Notes: generated by a model from the letters alone, not told the origin. Shown: positions 49,394 through 57,958, numbered from the stretch's first letter. The stretch is 64,000 nt of DNA from Halodesulfovibrio spirochaetisodalis (GCF_001672295.1 NZ_JXMS01000005.1:1-64000), one strand, 5' to 3'. A program made the numbers and translations.

Positions 49394-49999
49394 ATGAAGG
49401 TAACTATTGTTCACGGGAGCCCTAGAAAAAAAGGGAACACCCATAAGATGGTAGAAGCACTCTGTGATGGATTTGCACCCGACACTGAAATTTCCAGCTT
49501 TGAGGCACAAAAACTAACAGCTTCTGGATGCCTTGGCTGTATGACCTGCAAAGGCAAATCAGACCGATGCGTCATCAATGATGATTTAACTCCAGTCTAC
49601 GATGCAATGCACGAGAGTGATGTGCTGGTCATTGCGAGTCCAATTTACTTCGGAGACGTAACAGCTCAGGCAAAAAACTTCATTGATCGCCTCTTTCACT
49701 TATTTCCGCAAGATTTTCATGACAACTATAACCATGACGGTCAGTCCTCAACTAGCCGACTGAAAAAAGGAACCAAGCTAGTATTTATTACTGCGCAAGG
49801 CAGCGTCTCCGAGGAAGAATTTGCTGATGTTCATCCTCGTTATGCAAAGTTCTTCACATGGCTTGGTTTCAAAGAAACATTTTCCATAAGAGGACTTGGT
49901 GACCCTGCGGCATGGGAAACTCATCGTATGGATGAAGCATTTGAAGCTGCCCGAAACCTCGGTAAAAAATTAACTGCCAGCCATCTTGGCAAGGCTTAA
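49394..49999 (+). CDS. Flavodoxin-fold NAD(P)H-dependent FMN oxidoreductase
   Basis: From ATG 49394 it is 201 residues. VTIVHGSPRKKGNTHKMVEA is the FMN phosphate loop, GCLGCMTCKGKSDRCVINDD carries the iron-sulfur-flavoprotein-like cysteine cluster, and VLVIASPIYFGDVTAQAKNF is the flavin-ring loop. The CxxCxxC-type pattern is as in the NAD(P)H oxidoreductases near iron-sulfur flavoproteins, but spacing is not full, so a cluster is unproved. It is probably co-transcribed with the tautomerase 41 bases downstream. Confidence 0.85.
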   Translation: MKVTIVHGSPRKKGNTHKMVEALCDGFAPDTEISSFEAQKLTASGCLGCMTCKGKSDRCVINDDLTPVYDAMHESDVLVIASPIYFGDVTAQAKNFIDRLFHLFPQDFHDNYNHDGQSSTSRLKKGTKLVFITAQGSVSEEEFADVHPRYAKFFTWLGFKETFSIRGLGDPAAWETHRMDEAFEAARNLGKKLTASHLGKA

Positions 50000-50040
50000 C
50001 GATACTATCACGCTGTAAAGAAGAATAAATAGGAGATACT

Positions 50041-50253
50041 ATGCCAGTCGTAACTTTTGTAGGCGGCGAAATGCCGGATGATATGAAAGCAGACCTCGTT
50101 ACCAAACTCACAACAGTTGTATGCGATGTAACCAACGCACCTTCCCAGTTTGTTACTGTCATCATCGACGAGCACAAAGAAACTAATATCGGTGTTGGTG
50201 GTGAAACGGTGGTTAAATTGAAAGCACGCTTGAAAGCAGAAAAAAACACATAA
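50041..50253 (+). CDS. 4-oxalocrotonate tautomerase-like protein
   Basis: The protein has 70 residues: MPVVTFVGGEMPDDMKADLV, with Pro2 as the catalytic base after removal of Met, VTVIIDEHKETNIGVGG as the typical middle. A GGAG (50032-50035) gives a good start. It has no known substrate here. Confidence 0.88.
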   Translation: MPVVTFVGGEMPDDMKADLVTKLTTVVCDVTNAPSQFVTVIIDEHKETNIGVGGETVVKLKARLKAEKNT

Positions 50254-50403
50254 ACAGTCCATCACAGATTACTTTGATATTGACGAAGAGTTTTTTCATA
50301 ACAGATCAGCTACTGCCAATTGTGCAAAGACTAACGAGACAGTTTTGTAGCGCATTAGCAGTCATGCAGATATATATAACCTCCTGCCACGCTTAAAATA
50401 ATC

Positions 50404-50440
50404 AGGTTTACAGATACACCTGTCTGTAAACCTTTTTAAT
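50404..50440 (+). terminator. Terminator after the tautomerase
   Basis: AGGTTTACAGA pairs with TCTGTAAACCT followed by TTTTTAATTTTTTC. It is in an otherwise empty stretch (50254-50590). Confidence 0.86.
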
Positions 50441-50590
50441 TTTTTCAGGCCACTCCCGAGTAGTACACTTTATGGCTTGATACACCCGCTAACGTGATCA
50501 TCTCTCACTATGTATGCTACAATTCCAACAGCCACATACACGTATCATCTGGCTTATGCTTACTAAACCAAAGCTATTCGAGAGGTAACA

Positions 50591-51787
50591 ATGTTAGTAG
50601 CCGCCTTGCTTGCAATGAGCTTTCTGCTCTCTCCCAGAGCCTTTATGATTACAGGAAGCGGTATCGGGCTAGCCGGAAACTGGTATTTTGTTGTCATCGT
50701 ATTTCTTTTGGCAACACACATATCAACTCTCCCTTCACGTGCTCGCAGTTGTGAAACAACTGGCACTATTGCACTGGAATCCTTTGGATACGGTGTCCGT
50801 TTTTTTACACTGATGTTCTTTTCATGCTCAATTCTGGGAGTTGCAGGCTATGCTTTCAACGAAGTTTTTCTGCACTGGTTTCCAAATTTTCTCTTCAGTT
50901 TCATTGTGCTGGCATGCTCGTGTCTCACCTGCTTGCTCCCGTCATACACAGCACGAAAAATACAGCTCTTTGCTGTTATAACCATACTAGCCGCTATCAC
51001 ATTTTTATCAGTAGCTTCACTACAGATTCCACCACCCAGCGGAGCCAGTTCTCCTGACTTCTTTTTACCGTACGCACTCTCTCCTTTCTCAGAAGGGCTA
51101 CTCTTCATGGCTCCACTTCTGATCGGGTATGAACTGTATGCGCCCTCTGCAAAGAACAAAAAATATTCTGGTGCCACATACGCTCTGACTCTATGTATTA
51201 CGGTACTATTTCTATCTATATTCGCCTACGCCTCACTGAGCATTTCCGGCACAGAGAGATTAGCTGATTCAACAGTTCCGTATATGATTGGTGCCCGTAA
51301 GATACTGGGACAAAACGGGCGATACATAATGGGATGCACCATTATTCTTGGCAGTTATGTTGCCTTCAATACAATTCTATTATTTCTCAAAGCACCGTTT
51401 GTCACACTTATGGAATCCCGCCCTTTCGCTTCGTTTCTCAGCAACAGAATGGGTCAACACATTGTTGCCACAGCCATTCCTGCTCTGACGGTTTCAATCC
51501 TGCTCCTCCGTGGATATGCCGGTGAACCTGTTACCGAATCCTATATCGCCGGAGGCTTTGCTCTATGGTTCATATACTATGGAACAAACGCAGCACGCTC
51601 CATCACAAACACGGATTCTTTTCTTGCCAACACATTCAAAATATTGGGTATGTTCGCATGCGGTTACCTTGCGTATGCAGTACTACAGATGCATGACGCC
51701 CCCTTCAAAGGGCTACTTGTAGCTGCTGCCGTCGCAGTCATCATTACTGCTCTGGGTACAATAGGCAGGAAAAGGTTGTTGGCCTAA
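50591..51787 (+). CDS. APC-superfamily-like multi-pass membrane protein
   Basis: The protein has 398 residues and about ten membrane helices, including the start LVAALLAMSFLLSPRAFMIT and GLAGNWYFVVIVFLLATH. The layout resembles aromatic amino acid / spore-germination type transporters of the APC fold, although no family-specific signature is strong enough for a substrate. GAGAGG precedes the ATG. The last codons lie 46 bases before the rhodanese gene, so co-transcription is possible. Confidence 0.65.
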   Translation: MLVAALLAMSFLLSPRAFMITGSGIGLAGNWYFVVIVFLLATHISTLPSRARSCETTGTIALESFGYGVRFFTLMFFSCSILGVAGYAFNEVFLHWFPNFLFSFIVLACSCLTCLLPSYTARKIQLFAVITILAAITFLSVASLQIPPPSGASSPDFFLPYALSPFSEGLLFMAPLLIGYELYAPSAKNKKYSGATYALTLCITVLFLSIFAYASLSISGTERLADSTVPYMIGARKILGQNGRYIMGCTIILGSYVAFNTILLFLKAPFVTLMESRPFASFLSNRMGQHIVATAIPALTVSILLLRGYAGEPVTESYIAGGFALWFIYYGTNAARSITNTDSFLANTFKILGMFACGYLAYAVLQMHDAPFKGLLVAAAVAVIITALGTIGRKRLLA

Positions 51788-51833
51788 AAATATTTGGTAC
51801 AATGGAAAGCAAATATTCTTAGAGAGGGTAACT

Positions 51834-52226
51834 ATGAAACCAATTAAATTAGCCGCCTTGGTCATAATGATCCTGGCATTTGTAGCTACGGCATTTGCCG
51901 ACGACGTTCAGCGTATCAACAAAGATACCCTGAAGGCAGACATGGGCTCGTACCACATCATTGATGTACGTACCGGCTCAGACTGGAAAGGAAGTGAGTT
52001 TAAAATACGGGGAGCTGTCCGTCTTAAAGGGGATATTGTAGACTTTACCAAAAACAAAGGCTGGGCAAAGGATGCGAAAATCGTATTGTACTGCGCTTGA
52101 CCAAATGAATTTACAAGCGTCCGTGAGGCGCAAAAACTGGTCGACGCTGGCTACACAAACGTTTTCGCTCTGGAAGGCGGCTGGAAGGATTGGTATAGGA
52201 ACAAATACCCTGTTCAAGAAAAATAG
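51834..52226 (+). CDS. Exported rhodanese-like protein with in-frame UGA (candidate selenoprotein)
   Basis: Translated through the TGA at 52098-52100 it is 130 residues. It has a signal peptide (1-22, ending TAFA), IIDVRTGSDWKGSEFKIRGA (rhodanese substrate half), then VLYCA-U-PNEFTSVREAQKL and GYTNVFALEGGWKDWYRN, the canonical end of the domain. Related proteins have Cys where the UGA lies, so Cys87-Ala-Sec89 replaces a CAC motif. Sixteen bases after UGA a bulged 5-bp stem (GCG-t-CC / GG-CGC) carries a GTGA loop starting 22 bases from UGA, matching the fdhA SECIS distance of 23. The alternative is a truncated gene of 88 residues. Confidence 0.7.
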
Positions 52227-52298
52227 GACTCAGCCAAGAGTGGGCATCTAGCCTGGTAAATGGAATATACACCCCACGTTGGCCATAGAATCAAAACA

Positions 52299-52334
52299 AA
52301 AAAGCTCTTACACGTTTGTGTAAGAGCTTTTGCT
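52299..52334. terminator. Terminator between the rhodanese gene and the tRNA-Glu fragment
   Basis: AAAAGCTCTTACAC pairs with GTGTAAGAGCTTTT around GTTT. It was most probably the native terminator of the tRNA-Glu gene (minus strand) and may also stop the rhodanese transcript. Confidence 0.85.
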
Positions 52335-52340
52335 TGCTTT

Positions 52341-52393
52341 GGCGTCCCCAGGGGGATTTGAACCCCCGTCGCCTGCGTGAAAGGCAGGTGCCA
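52341..52393 (-). other. tRNA-Glu 3' fragment: left attachment site of the genomic island
   Basis: On the minus strand the sequence from 52393 to 52341 is the 3' part of tRNA-Glu: anticodon arm CCTGC-CTTTCAC-GCAGG (anticodon TTC), variable loop, T arm GGGGG-TTCAAAT-CCCCC, acceptor strand and CCA end (GGGGACGCCA). The 5' half (acceptor strand and D arm) is missing: bases 52394 onward do not match. Integrases of tRNA-targeting elements leave such a fragment at one end and a complete gene at the other. For this strand the complete tRNA-Glu should lie to the right of 64000. Confidence 0.82.
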
Positions 52394-52551
52394 GATATAA
52401 CAAAAGCTGCTTATTCCTTTATTTGCAAGGCTTCCGAAGAAGCACATTTAACACTGGCGACATGAAAAACATTTGAACTTACACCTTAGTTACACCCATT
52501 AAGGTCATGATACGCAGAAGAAAATTGCAGTGAACTAACCATCACTGAATA

Positions 52552-52932
52552 CTACGACAAGATGGTAAAAACAGAATGTTCATAAAGTACAGCAACATTC
52601 TTTCCATGCGATTTAGCATATCGTAAAGCAACATACGCGTCACATAACGAGTCCGCAGTTCCAACTGAGAATGTCAATACCGAATTGGTCTCTCTTATAT
52701 AATCTAAAATTTCACTTGGTTCTAACTGAGATTCGGTTTTGCAAATAATTCCATCGGCTCCACTGAAAATCACTTCGCAACTTGAGGAGCATAAAAATTC
52801 TGTAATATTATCAATGGCCGTTGAAACATGTTTATTGATTCTGGCTAGCCCATCTTCATCATTTTCCATAAAACATTTTTCTATTTTAAGCCCGATGTCA
52901 TCGCCATCTATATAAAAATACCTACTACTCAT
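52552..52932 (-). CDS. optS: Minimal CRISPR polymerase (mCpol) cyclic-nucleotide synthase, Panoptes OptS
   Basis: The protein has 126 residues and consists of a single Cas10/GGDEF-type palm domain. YFYIDGDDIGLKIE (5-18) gives the first metal-binding acidic site; VIFSGADGIICK (54-65) is the second, with GADG in place of GGDD. FSVGTADSLCDAYVALRYAKSHGKN (in two parts, about 88-112) is the C-terminal palm helix. It has no HD or zinc domain, which defines mCpol. Panoptes uses such an enzyme to make a cyclic dinucleotide all the time that keeps the effector silent; phage proteins that soak up the signal release it. Its start overlaps the effector stop by 8 bases (ATGAGTAG). Confidence 0.85.
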   Translation of the reverse strand: MSSRYFYIDGDDIGLKIEKCFMENDEDGLARINKHVSTAIDNITEFLCSSSCEVIFSGADGIICKTESQLEPSEILDYIRETNSVLTFSVGTADSLCDAYVALRYAKSHGKNVAVLYEHSVFTILS

Positions 52933-53530
52933 TTTCTTCGTTCTCTATTTCTTCAAATGAATTGTAATGATTTCTTGATTTAAAAGTTACACAAATTCGT
53001 CCGTTAGAATTAGCATTTGTCCAAAAATAGCCAGACATTTTATCTGGAGCCACGAGTTTAATTTCAGTTACTCCTTTGCGAACTCTCTCTTCAACATCAT
53101 CATTCTCGTCTTGAGTATAAACGTAATCCAGTTGAAGTACGCCATTCTCATTTTCATTTACAACCCGTTCTAAATATGAATAATTTTGGAACCTGATTGT
53201 AAATGACGTTATCTTTATTGAAAAAAATTTTTGTCTAATCGCAAGTCCAATTTTTCCTTCGTATTCTTTTCCTTCACTGTTAGCCTTATATTCTCCTATC
53301 CATGTGCCGTTTAGATTTGTTTTAGGGAGAATTTTTTTTACATAAGGAAGCTTCCATCCAAATGCAAAATACATCGCCCAAAAAACAGAAACAACAGAGA
53401 GGACAGAAGATAAATTTTTCAAGGTGTCCAATGTCAGCTTTTGGCCATTCAAAAAATAAATAATCAATGTTGAAACAATACAGAAGCAACTTGATAGAAA
53501 GACAACTTTTTTTACTTCATCACTTGTCAT
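52925..53530 (-). CDS. optE: Two-TM beta-barrel (2TM-beta, Cap15-like) membrane effector, Panoptes OptE
   Basis: The protein has 201 residues. Two membrane helices: VVFLSSCFCIVSTLIIYFL (about 9-27) and SSVLSVVSVFWAMYFAFGW (about 41-59). The cytoplasmic part begins at LNGTWIGEYKAN (about 73) and has alternating strands to the end (GVLQLDYVYTQDEN, GRICVTFKSRNH), the form of the 2TM-beta barrel effectors that bind cyclic dinucleotides. In Panoptes the mCpol product is expected to hold the effector inactive, and loss of the ligand frees it to disrupt the inner membrane. Directly upstream of, and overlapping, optS. Confidence 0.8.
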   Translation of the reverse strand: MTSDEVKKVVFLSSCFCIVSTLIIYFLNGQKLTLDTLKNLSSVLSVVSVFWAMYFAFGWKLPYVKKILPKTNLNGTWIGEYKANSEGKEYEGKIGLAIRQKFFSIKITSFTIRFQNYSYLERVVNENENGVLQLDYVYTQDENDDVEERVRKGVTEIKLVAPDKMSGYFWTNANSNGRICVTFKSRNHYNSFEEIENEENE

Positions 53531-53572
53531 CCAGACTAACTCTACTTTTCACTCTTACCGTCAACTAAAAAT

Positions 53573-54178
53573 TTAACTACCATCATCCCAACTGTTCAAA
53601 AATTCAGCTAAAATATCACCATGACAAGCTTCAGGCTTACAATAACAACCAAGCCACTTCCCATGCAACTTAAACACTTCCTCTTTTGATTTATTCAAGA
53701 ATTTATCGTTCTCAAAATCATATCGATATTTTTGCATAACTGAATCGCGGTCTTCCCCTTCTTCGTACATTGAGTAAGGATTTCCCCAGTACGAACCTCT
53801 CCCAATGTATTCATAGTCTTCAGTGTCTTTTAGCGCCAAATATTTTTCATCTTTCTTGATATTTATTACGCGGGTAATTGGGCTGAATATATTTCTAAAT
53901 GGAATTTTAGCATCTTTCAGTAATTGCAACTCATCTTGAAAACAAAAACCATCATAAAAAACTATCGCATGCGTGATGTCATCGGTAGACCAGTCTTCGC
54001 TGACAGAGATCCCCGTACAATTGCGATCATCTTGCACAATTGAATTAAGAAAGAACTGGTGATCATTTGGTGTCAAAAAAGAATAGTCACCTAAGCATGA
54101 GACTATTTTCTTAATTTTTCTATCAAACTTATCTTTGCATCGAAATTCGGGGGGATACAGAACTAATACTGTCTTCAT
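53573..54178 (-). CDS. DUF4326-domain protein
   Basis: The protein has 201 residues. The C-terminal half has the DUF4326 pattern: YIGRGSYWGNPYSMYEEGED (about 124-143), then KYRYDFENDKFL and LHGKWLGCYCKPEACHGDIL (about 170-189, with the CYC and CHGD residues that look like a catalytic or metal site). The N-terminal half (MKTVLVLYPPEFRCKDKFD) resembles a Rossmann-like fold but I cannot name it. It lies 2 bases after the DUF488 gene and 42 before optE. Function unproved. Confidence 0.75.
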   Translation of the reverse strand: MKTVLVLYPPEFRCKDKFDRKIKKIVSCLGDYSFLTPNDHQFFLNSIVQDDRNCTGISVSEDWSTDDITHAIVFYDGFCFQDELQLLKDAKIPFRNIFSPITRVINIKKDEKYLALKDTEDYEYIGRGSYWGNPYSMYEEGEDRDSVMQKYRYDFENDKFLNKSKEEVFKLHGKWLGCYCKPEACHGDILAEFLNSWDDGS

Positions 54179-54180
54179 TT

Positions 54181-54618
54181 TTAATATAGATGCTTAATTT
54201 CAATGGTTGGGAATAATGTGGCTAGATACTCAGCAGCGAGCCTTCTGTGACAACAATCTGGTTCATGTTCACTACAAAGCAAACAACTGTTGTTCAAATC
54301 AATTGATGATAACCGTTCTTTGAGCTCTCGGCTCTTCAATAAAAAAAGATAGTCTTTTTCATATCGCTCCCAGCTCATATTTCCTTTTTTGTATCCATCT
54401 AAAATATCTTTAGTTGGGGAAAGCTCTGGCAGGTGAACATAACTAGCATCACACAGTTCTTTCAGAAAAAAACGAAGATCGTCACGTTTCGCATATCCTG
54501 CAAGTTGCGAAACATTATTGAGTCTAACATCTATTAGAGTTGTAACTTTTGCCTTTCTCAATAAACCAAAAAAAACTTCTGCTTTTTTCTTAGTAAACCC
54601 AATTGTGTAAAGCTTCAT
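54181..54618 (-). CDS. DUF488-family protein
   Basis: The protein has 145 residues. LYTIGFTKKKAEVFFGLL (2-19), LIDVRLNNVSQLAGYAKRDD (about 28-47), LPELSPTKDIL, and LLCSEHEPDCCHRRLAAEYL (about 112-131) are the DUF488 signature blocks, including the CxxEHxPxxCHR motif. A GAGGAAAAACT ribosome-binding site precedes the ATG. The family is often near DUF4326, dual-OB and defence genes; the biochemical role is not known. Confidence 0.82.
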   Translation of the reverse strand: MKLYTIGFTKKKAEVFFGLLRKAKVTTLIDVRLNNVSQLAGYAKRDDLRFFLKELCDASYVHLPELSPTKDILDGYKKGNMSWERYEKDYLFLLKSRELKERLSSIDLNNSCLLCSEHEPDCCHRRLAAEYLATLFPTIEIKHLY

Positions 54619-54627
54619 AGTTTTTCC

Positions 54628-55242
54628 TCAAAATATGCTAGCTACAATTTTATAACAATTCCCTTGATAAGGCTCACCTAAACTAACGCATAATATCGCG
54701 TCACCACTTCGTCCCTGATTCATTAAAGAATTAAACCAAGGATCCGTCGCTGGTAAGTCATAAATGTTTGCAGAGTAAGAAAATTCACATCTCAAGCGAT
54801 CAAATGTATTAACATACAATCTCAGGTTAGTTACTTGAACCAAGTACAGAGACTGTCCAATTGTTACTTGTGAATTCAAAATATCTTGGAAAGGAACGAA
54901 ATTCGAAACACCCCACAAGTCGACAGGGCTATCTAAATATGGCGTAAGATCATTCCGAATGTAAGGTGGCGATTGTACCCAAGGAACATCAGTTACGATA
55001 TAATTTTCAGGTTGATGGGCGAGAGGGCTAGCTACACTAAAGTCGATTGACAAAACCTTTTTAGTCCTAAGCTGTTGTGTTCCACCAATATTTTCATAAG
55101 TACAACGGTCTAACATAACTTCTGCACCTTGAGCATCAGAAACAGCGCGTACCCACTCATGAGTATTTATGTCTTTTCCTGCAACACAACGCCCTTGGTG
55201 CTTATATGAGTTAGCTAATATAACTAAATTTTTTACTGGCAT
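54628..55242 (-). CDS. Dual-OB-fold-like protein (second copy)
   Basis: The protein has 204 residues. Opening VKNLVILANSYKHQGRCVAG and HEWVRAVSDAQGAEVM resemble the dual OB-containing domain proteins (VILANSxKHxxxCVAG...WIRPVS). No enzymatic motif is visible; an OB fold suggests nucleic acid or nucleotide binding. It lies 9 bases before the DUF488 gene. Confidence 0.65.
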   Translation of the reverse strand: MPVKNLVILANSYKHQGRCVAGKDINTHEWVRAVSDAQGAEVMLDRCTYENIGGTQQLRTKKVLSIDFSVASPLAHQPENYIVTDVPWVQSPPYIRNDLTPYLDSPVDLWGVSNFVPFQDILNSQVTIGQSLYLVQVTNLRLYVNTFDRLRCEFSYSANIYDLPATDPWFNSLMNQGRSGDAILCVSLGEPYQGNCYKIVASIF

Positions 55243-55248
55243 AGCAAT

Positions 55249-55956
55249 CTACTTATACTGGCGAATCTCAGGCAGAAAATCTGGAAAGGTATAAATACCA
55301 TTCCCTTGCAACCAGTATCCTTCTCGACCATCAGGAGTGGCATACTTTCTACTCAATCCTATACGAAGATATACCTCTTCTTGCTTTGCAATAAACTCCT
55401 CTAAGCTATCCATCTTATCACTTTCATAATGCTCCATCGCGTAATCATGAAACCCACGATCTGTGATAGATAAAAATGAAAATCTGCTTCCTTCATTATC
55501 TGTAAAAGTTAATCTCAATTTCCCTTTTTTAAATTGATCCTCGTGAATCGATAAATTTTGGGGGGATATTTTCAGTGTAAGAATTGATACTGAAGGAGCC
55601 GAGTCAAGTGGAATATGTTTTTGCCCAAGATCGAAATCCACGCCAAACCCTTTTGACACACTCTCTGAAAGCGTCGCATCAAGCGCAGCTTTAAATTCTT
55701 CGGACGAAGCAACTCTAACAAACTTAACGTCCTGCTCATATACAGCATCTTCAACATGAGGCTTCTGCGTATCTGCCTTGATCGAGAATGTTCCCTGTAG
55801 CACTGCTCCGGGATGCATATTTATTTTTCTGCACTGTGCAGCCTTAAAATATGGGGTCGGCCTTAAACATTCATTTGTTTCTAAATCAACAATAGCTGTG
55901 CACACGAGTTCTGAATTATTAAAACGAGTCAAATCTGTAACTATGTATTCTTTCAT
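55249..55956 (-). CDS. Dual-OB-fold-like protein (first copy)
   Basis: The protein has 235 residues. YIVTDLTRFNNSELVCTAIV and NECLRPTPYF match the start of dual-OB proteins (VTDLTRM...CxAxID...xRP). The C-terminal 60 residues (EEFIAKQEEVYLRIGLSRKY, then YWLQGNGIYTFPDFL) are an extra region. An AGGAG site lies 8 bases before the ATG. It leads the tight gene series 55956-52552 and stands 70 bases from the end of the helicase gene. Confidence 0.65.
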   Translation of the reverse strand: MKEYIVTDLTRFNNSELVCTAIVDLETNECLRPTPYFKAAQCRKINMHPGAVLQGTFSIKADTQKPHVEDAVYEQDVKFVRVASSEEFKAALDATLSESVSKGFGVDFDLGQKHIPLDSAPSVSILTLKISPQNLSIHEDQFKKGKLRLTFTDNEGSRFSFLSITDRGFHDYAMEHYESDKMDSLEEFIAKQEEVYLRIGLSRKYATPDGREGYWLQGNGIYTFPDFLPEIRQYK

Positions 55957-56026
55957 ATGAATCTCCTAGTTCTAACAAGAACAAAGAAAAATATAAAAGC
56001 AATTATAATAAGATAGACTTTAGATT

Positions 56027-57958
56027 TTACTCAATTCCAAGCAATTCATTAGCAGAAATTAATTGCCAGTTATTTTTCTTCAGACCAACTTCGTGTCCTT
56101 TTATTCTGTCAACATGGCAAGCCATCGCAAACAAGTGAGTAGGCCTACTCATAGCGACATGAGCTATTTTTAAGCAAGCTTTCTGGTAAACCCCAAACGC
56201 TTTTTGGGGAGCGCTCCCTTTCAAAAAGTCTATTAGATATTCAGAATCATGCTTTCGGTCATTTTTCGATTCCATTAACAGGGTGGCAGTATGAGTTTCT
56301 CCCTTTACAGAATGCACTGTTCCAACCGAGATGTTCAAAGCCGTACTGCATGAAAATTCATTACATTCAGGGTCAAACTTACAGTTAGGGTCAGAGGCTG
56401 TATCCGTGAAAAAAACAGGTAATTCCCCTCTAAAGAAATGCGACTTACAAAAAATGTCTGCTCCCAAGCTAGAGACCATAGACTGATAAACTTCCAGCAA
56501 TTCCACTCCTGAGGTGAGCTTTAGCACTGCTTTTGAAATGTATTGTCTAATTTTTTTCCAACTTTTCAATGACTGAGCCTTAATCCACTTCTCAGCCTGC
56601 TTGGGGGTCTTACAGTTTTGTTTTCTAAAAAAATCTTTTGTTCCCTGAAAAAAGCCAGCCCAAAAAAGCTCATTAAAAGCTTTGGGGTTTGCGGAATTAC
56701 AATATTCGCCTTCATATGCAATAAAGTACGAATAGAAGTTGAAGTACTCACTTTCCTTTTTACTAACTCTTTTAAACGTAGGGTGATAACTAGGGATCGA
56801 AACACCTTTTTTAACTTTTCCGACCCAGCCAACAGCTTTTATCACTGGTGAATTAATGCGTTCTATAATTGTTGGATCGTCAAGCAAAACATTTTGTACA
56901 AGCTGACCAAATGCCTCGACAACATTCTCAACATTAGAATCATCATAAGTTATCAGGTATGGTGCCTTAGAAGAAATTTCTGGGTTTCCGGATAATGGAA
57001 TATCATTCCGCAATCGGACGGATGTTAACGGATTTGCAATATTATCCCCAAACCTCATCGAATTTGAAAATGACAGTGTTTCTTTCCTAGGCATCCACGT
57101 CATTTCGCCACCCTTGACACTATTAAAGATGGCTTGGTTTGGATCCCCGACTCGCTGAAGCACCACATTGGTATTGTCTGAAAACAGAGTATCTAACAAC
57201 GCAAGTTGCTTTTCATCTGTGTCTTGCATCTCATCAATGAGAACATATCTAAAACGTTTAGAAATAAGTTCCGAGATGCAAGGATGCTGTTTGATATAAT
57301 GCTGGGCAAGCACATAAGCTTGTTCATAACTAATAACACCACTTTCAACAGTATGTTGGCAACAAGCAGTAATTTTTTTATGAGTAGGCCTCGTTGCATC
57401 CTTTAATCTAAGCTTTGACAAGTCTGCTTGTTTACTACAAGGGTCATATCTTACACCCGCTAGCAGTTCATCCAAGTCTGCATAGTGCCCAGTACGAAGT
57501 TTCTGATAAAGCCATCCTGAAACACTTGAAGCTCTACACTCCTTTGCAAGTTGCTGTAGGTATCTACTGGTGTCAATAATAGAAGGACGCATTCCATAAA
57601 CTTCACGAAAACAGGGGGTTCCTAAAAATCTATTAGTAAAAGCTTGAATTGTCCCAAAAAAATTAGGGTAAGCCATTAAGCTTCCTGCAGCAGCGCCAAG
57701 ACGATTTTTTACCTCATCAATTGCAACATTAGTATGTGTTAAAACACAAATTCCACCGCCACTTTGGAAAGGCATTTTTCTTTGTAAGATTATCAACTTT
57801 GCTAAGAGTGCAGTGGTTTTTCCACTTCCGGGACATGCAACAACATCGCATGAACTCATAGAGCGTATAAATTGCCGCCTTTCATCATCAAAAGTGCATT
57901 CTTCAGGAAGTAGCTTTTTTTCAGCATAGTTAATGTCACTGTCTTCAATTCTAATCAT
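56027..57958 (-). CDS. gajB: UvrD-like superfamily 1 helicase, Gabija GajB-like
   Basis: The protein has 643 residues. Walker A ACPGSGKTTALLAKLI (41-56), motif Ia GGICVLTHTNVAIDEVKNR, Walker B VLIDEMQDTDEKQ (239-251), VGDPNQAIF (motif III, about 270-278) and a C-terminal VGTVHSVKGETHTATLL (motif V, about 560) with AMSRPTHLF (motif VI). It is longer than the founding GajB (about 494). Its ATG overlaps the upstream nuclease stop (ATGA), as in class 2 OLD systems. Confidence 0.85.
   Translation of the reverse strand: MIRIEDSDINYAEKKLLPEECTFDDERRQFIRSMSSCDVVACPGSGKTTALLAKLIILQRKMPFQSGGGICVLTHTNVAIDEVKNRLGAAAGSLMAYPNFFGTIQAFTNRFLGTPCFREVYGMRPSIIDTSRYLQQLAKECRASSVSGWLYQKLRTGHYADLDELLAGVRYDPCSKQADLSKLRLKDATRPTHKKITACCQHTVESGVISYEQAYVLAQHYIKQHPCISELISKRFRYVLIDEMQDTDEKQLALLDTLFSDNTNVVLQRVGDPNQAIFNSVKGGEMTWMPRKETLSFSNSMRFGDNIANPLTSVRLRNDIPLSGNPEISSKAPYLITYDDSNVENVVEAFGQLVQNVLLDDPTIIERINSPVIKAVGWVGKVKKGVSIPSYHPTFKRVSKKESEYFNFYSYFIAYEGEYCNSANPKAFNELFWAGFFQGTKDFFRKQNCKTPKQAEKWIKAQSLKSWKKIRQYISKAVLKLTSGVELLEVYQSMVSSLGADIFCKSHFFRGELPVFFTDTASDPNCKFDPECNEFSCSTALNISVGTVHSVKGETHTATLLMESKNDRKHDSEYLIDFLKGSAPQKAFGVYQKACLKIAHVAMSRPTHLFAMACHVDRIKGHEVGLKKNNWQLISANELLGIE

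Noticed and set aside
52214-52447. 77-codon minus-strand frame across the tRNA fragment
   Set aside because: It runs over the terminator hairpin and the tRNA-Glu sequence, so it is not a gene.
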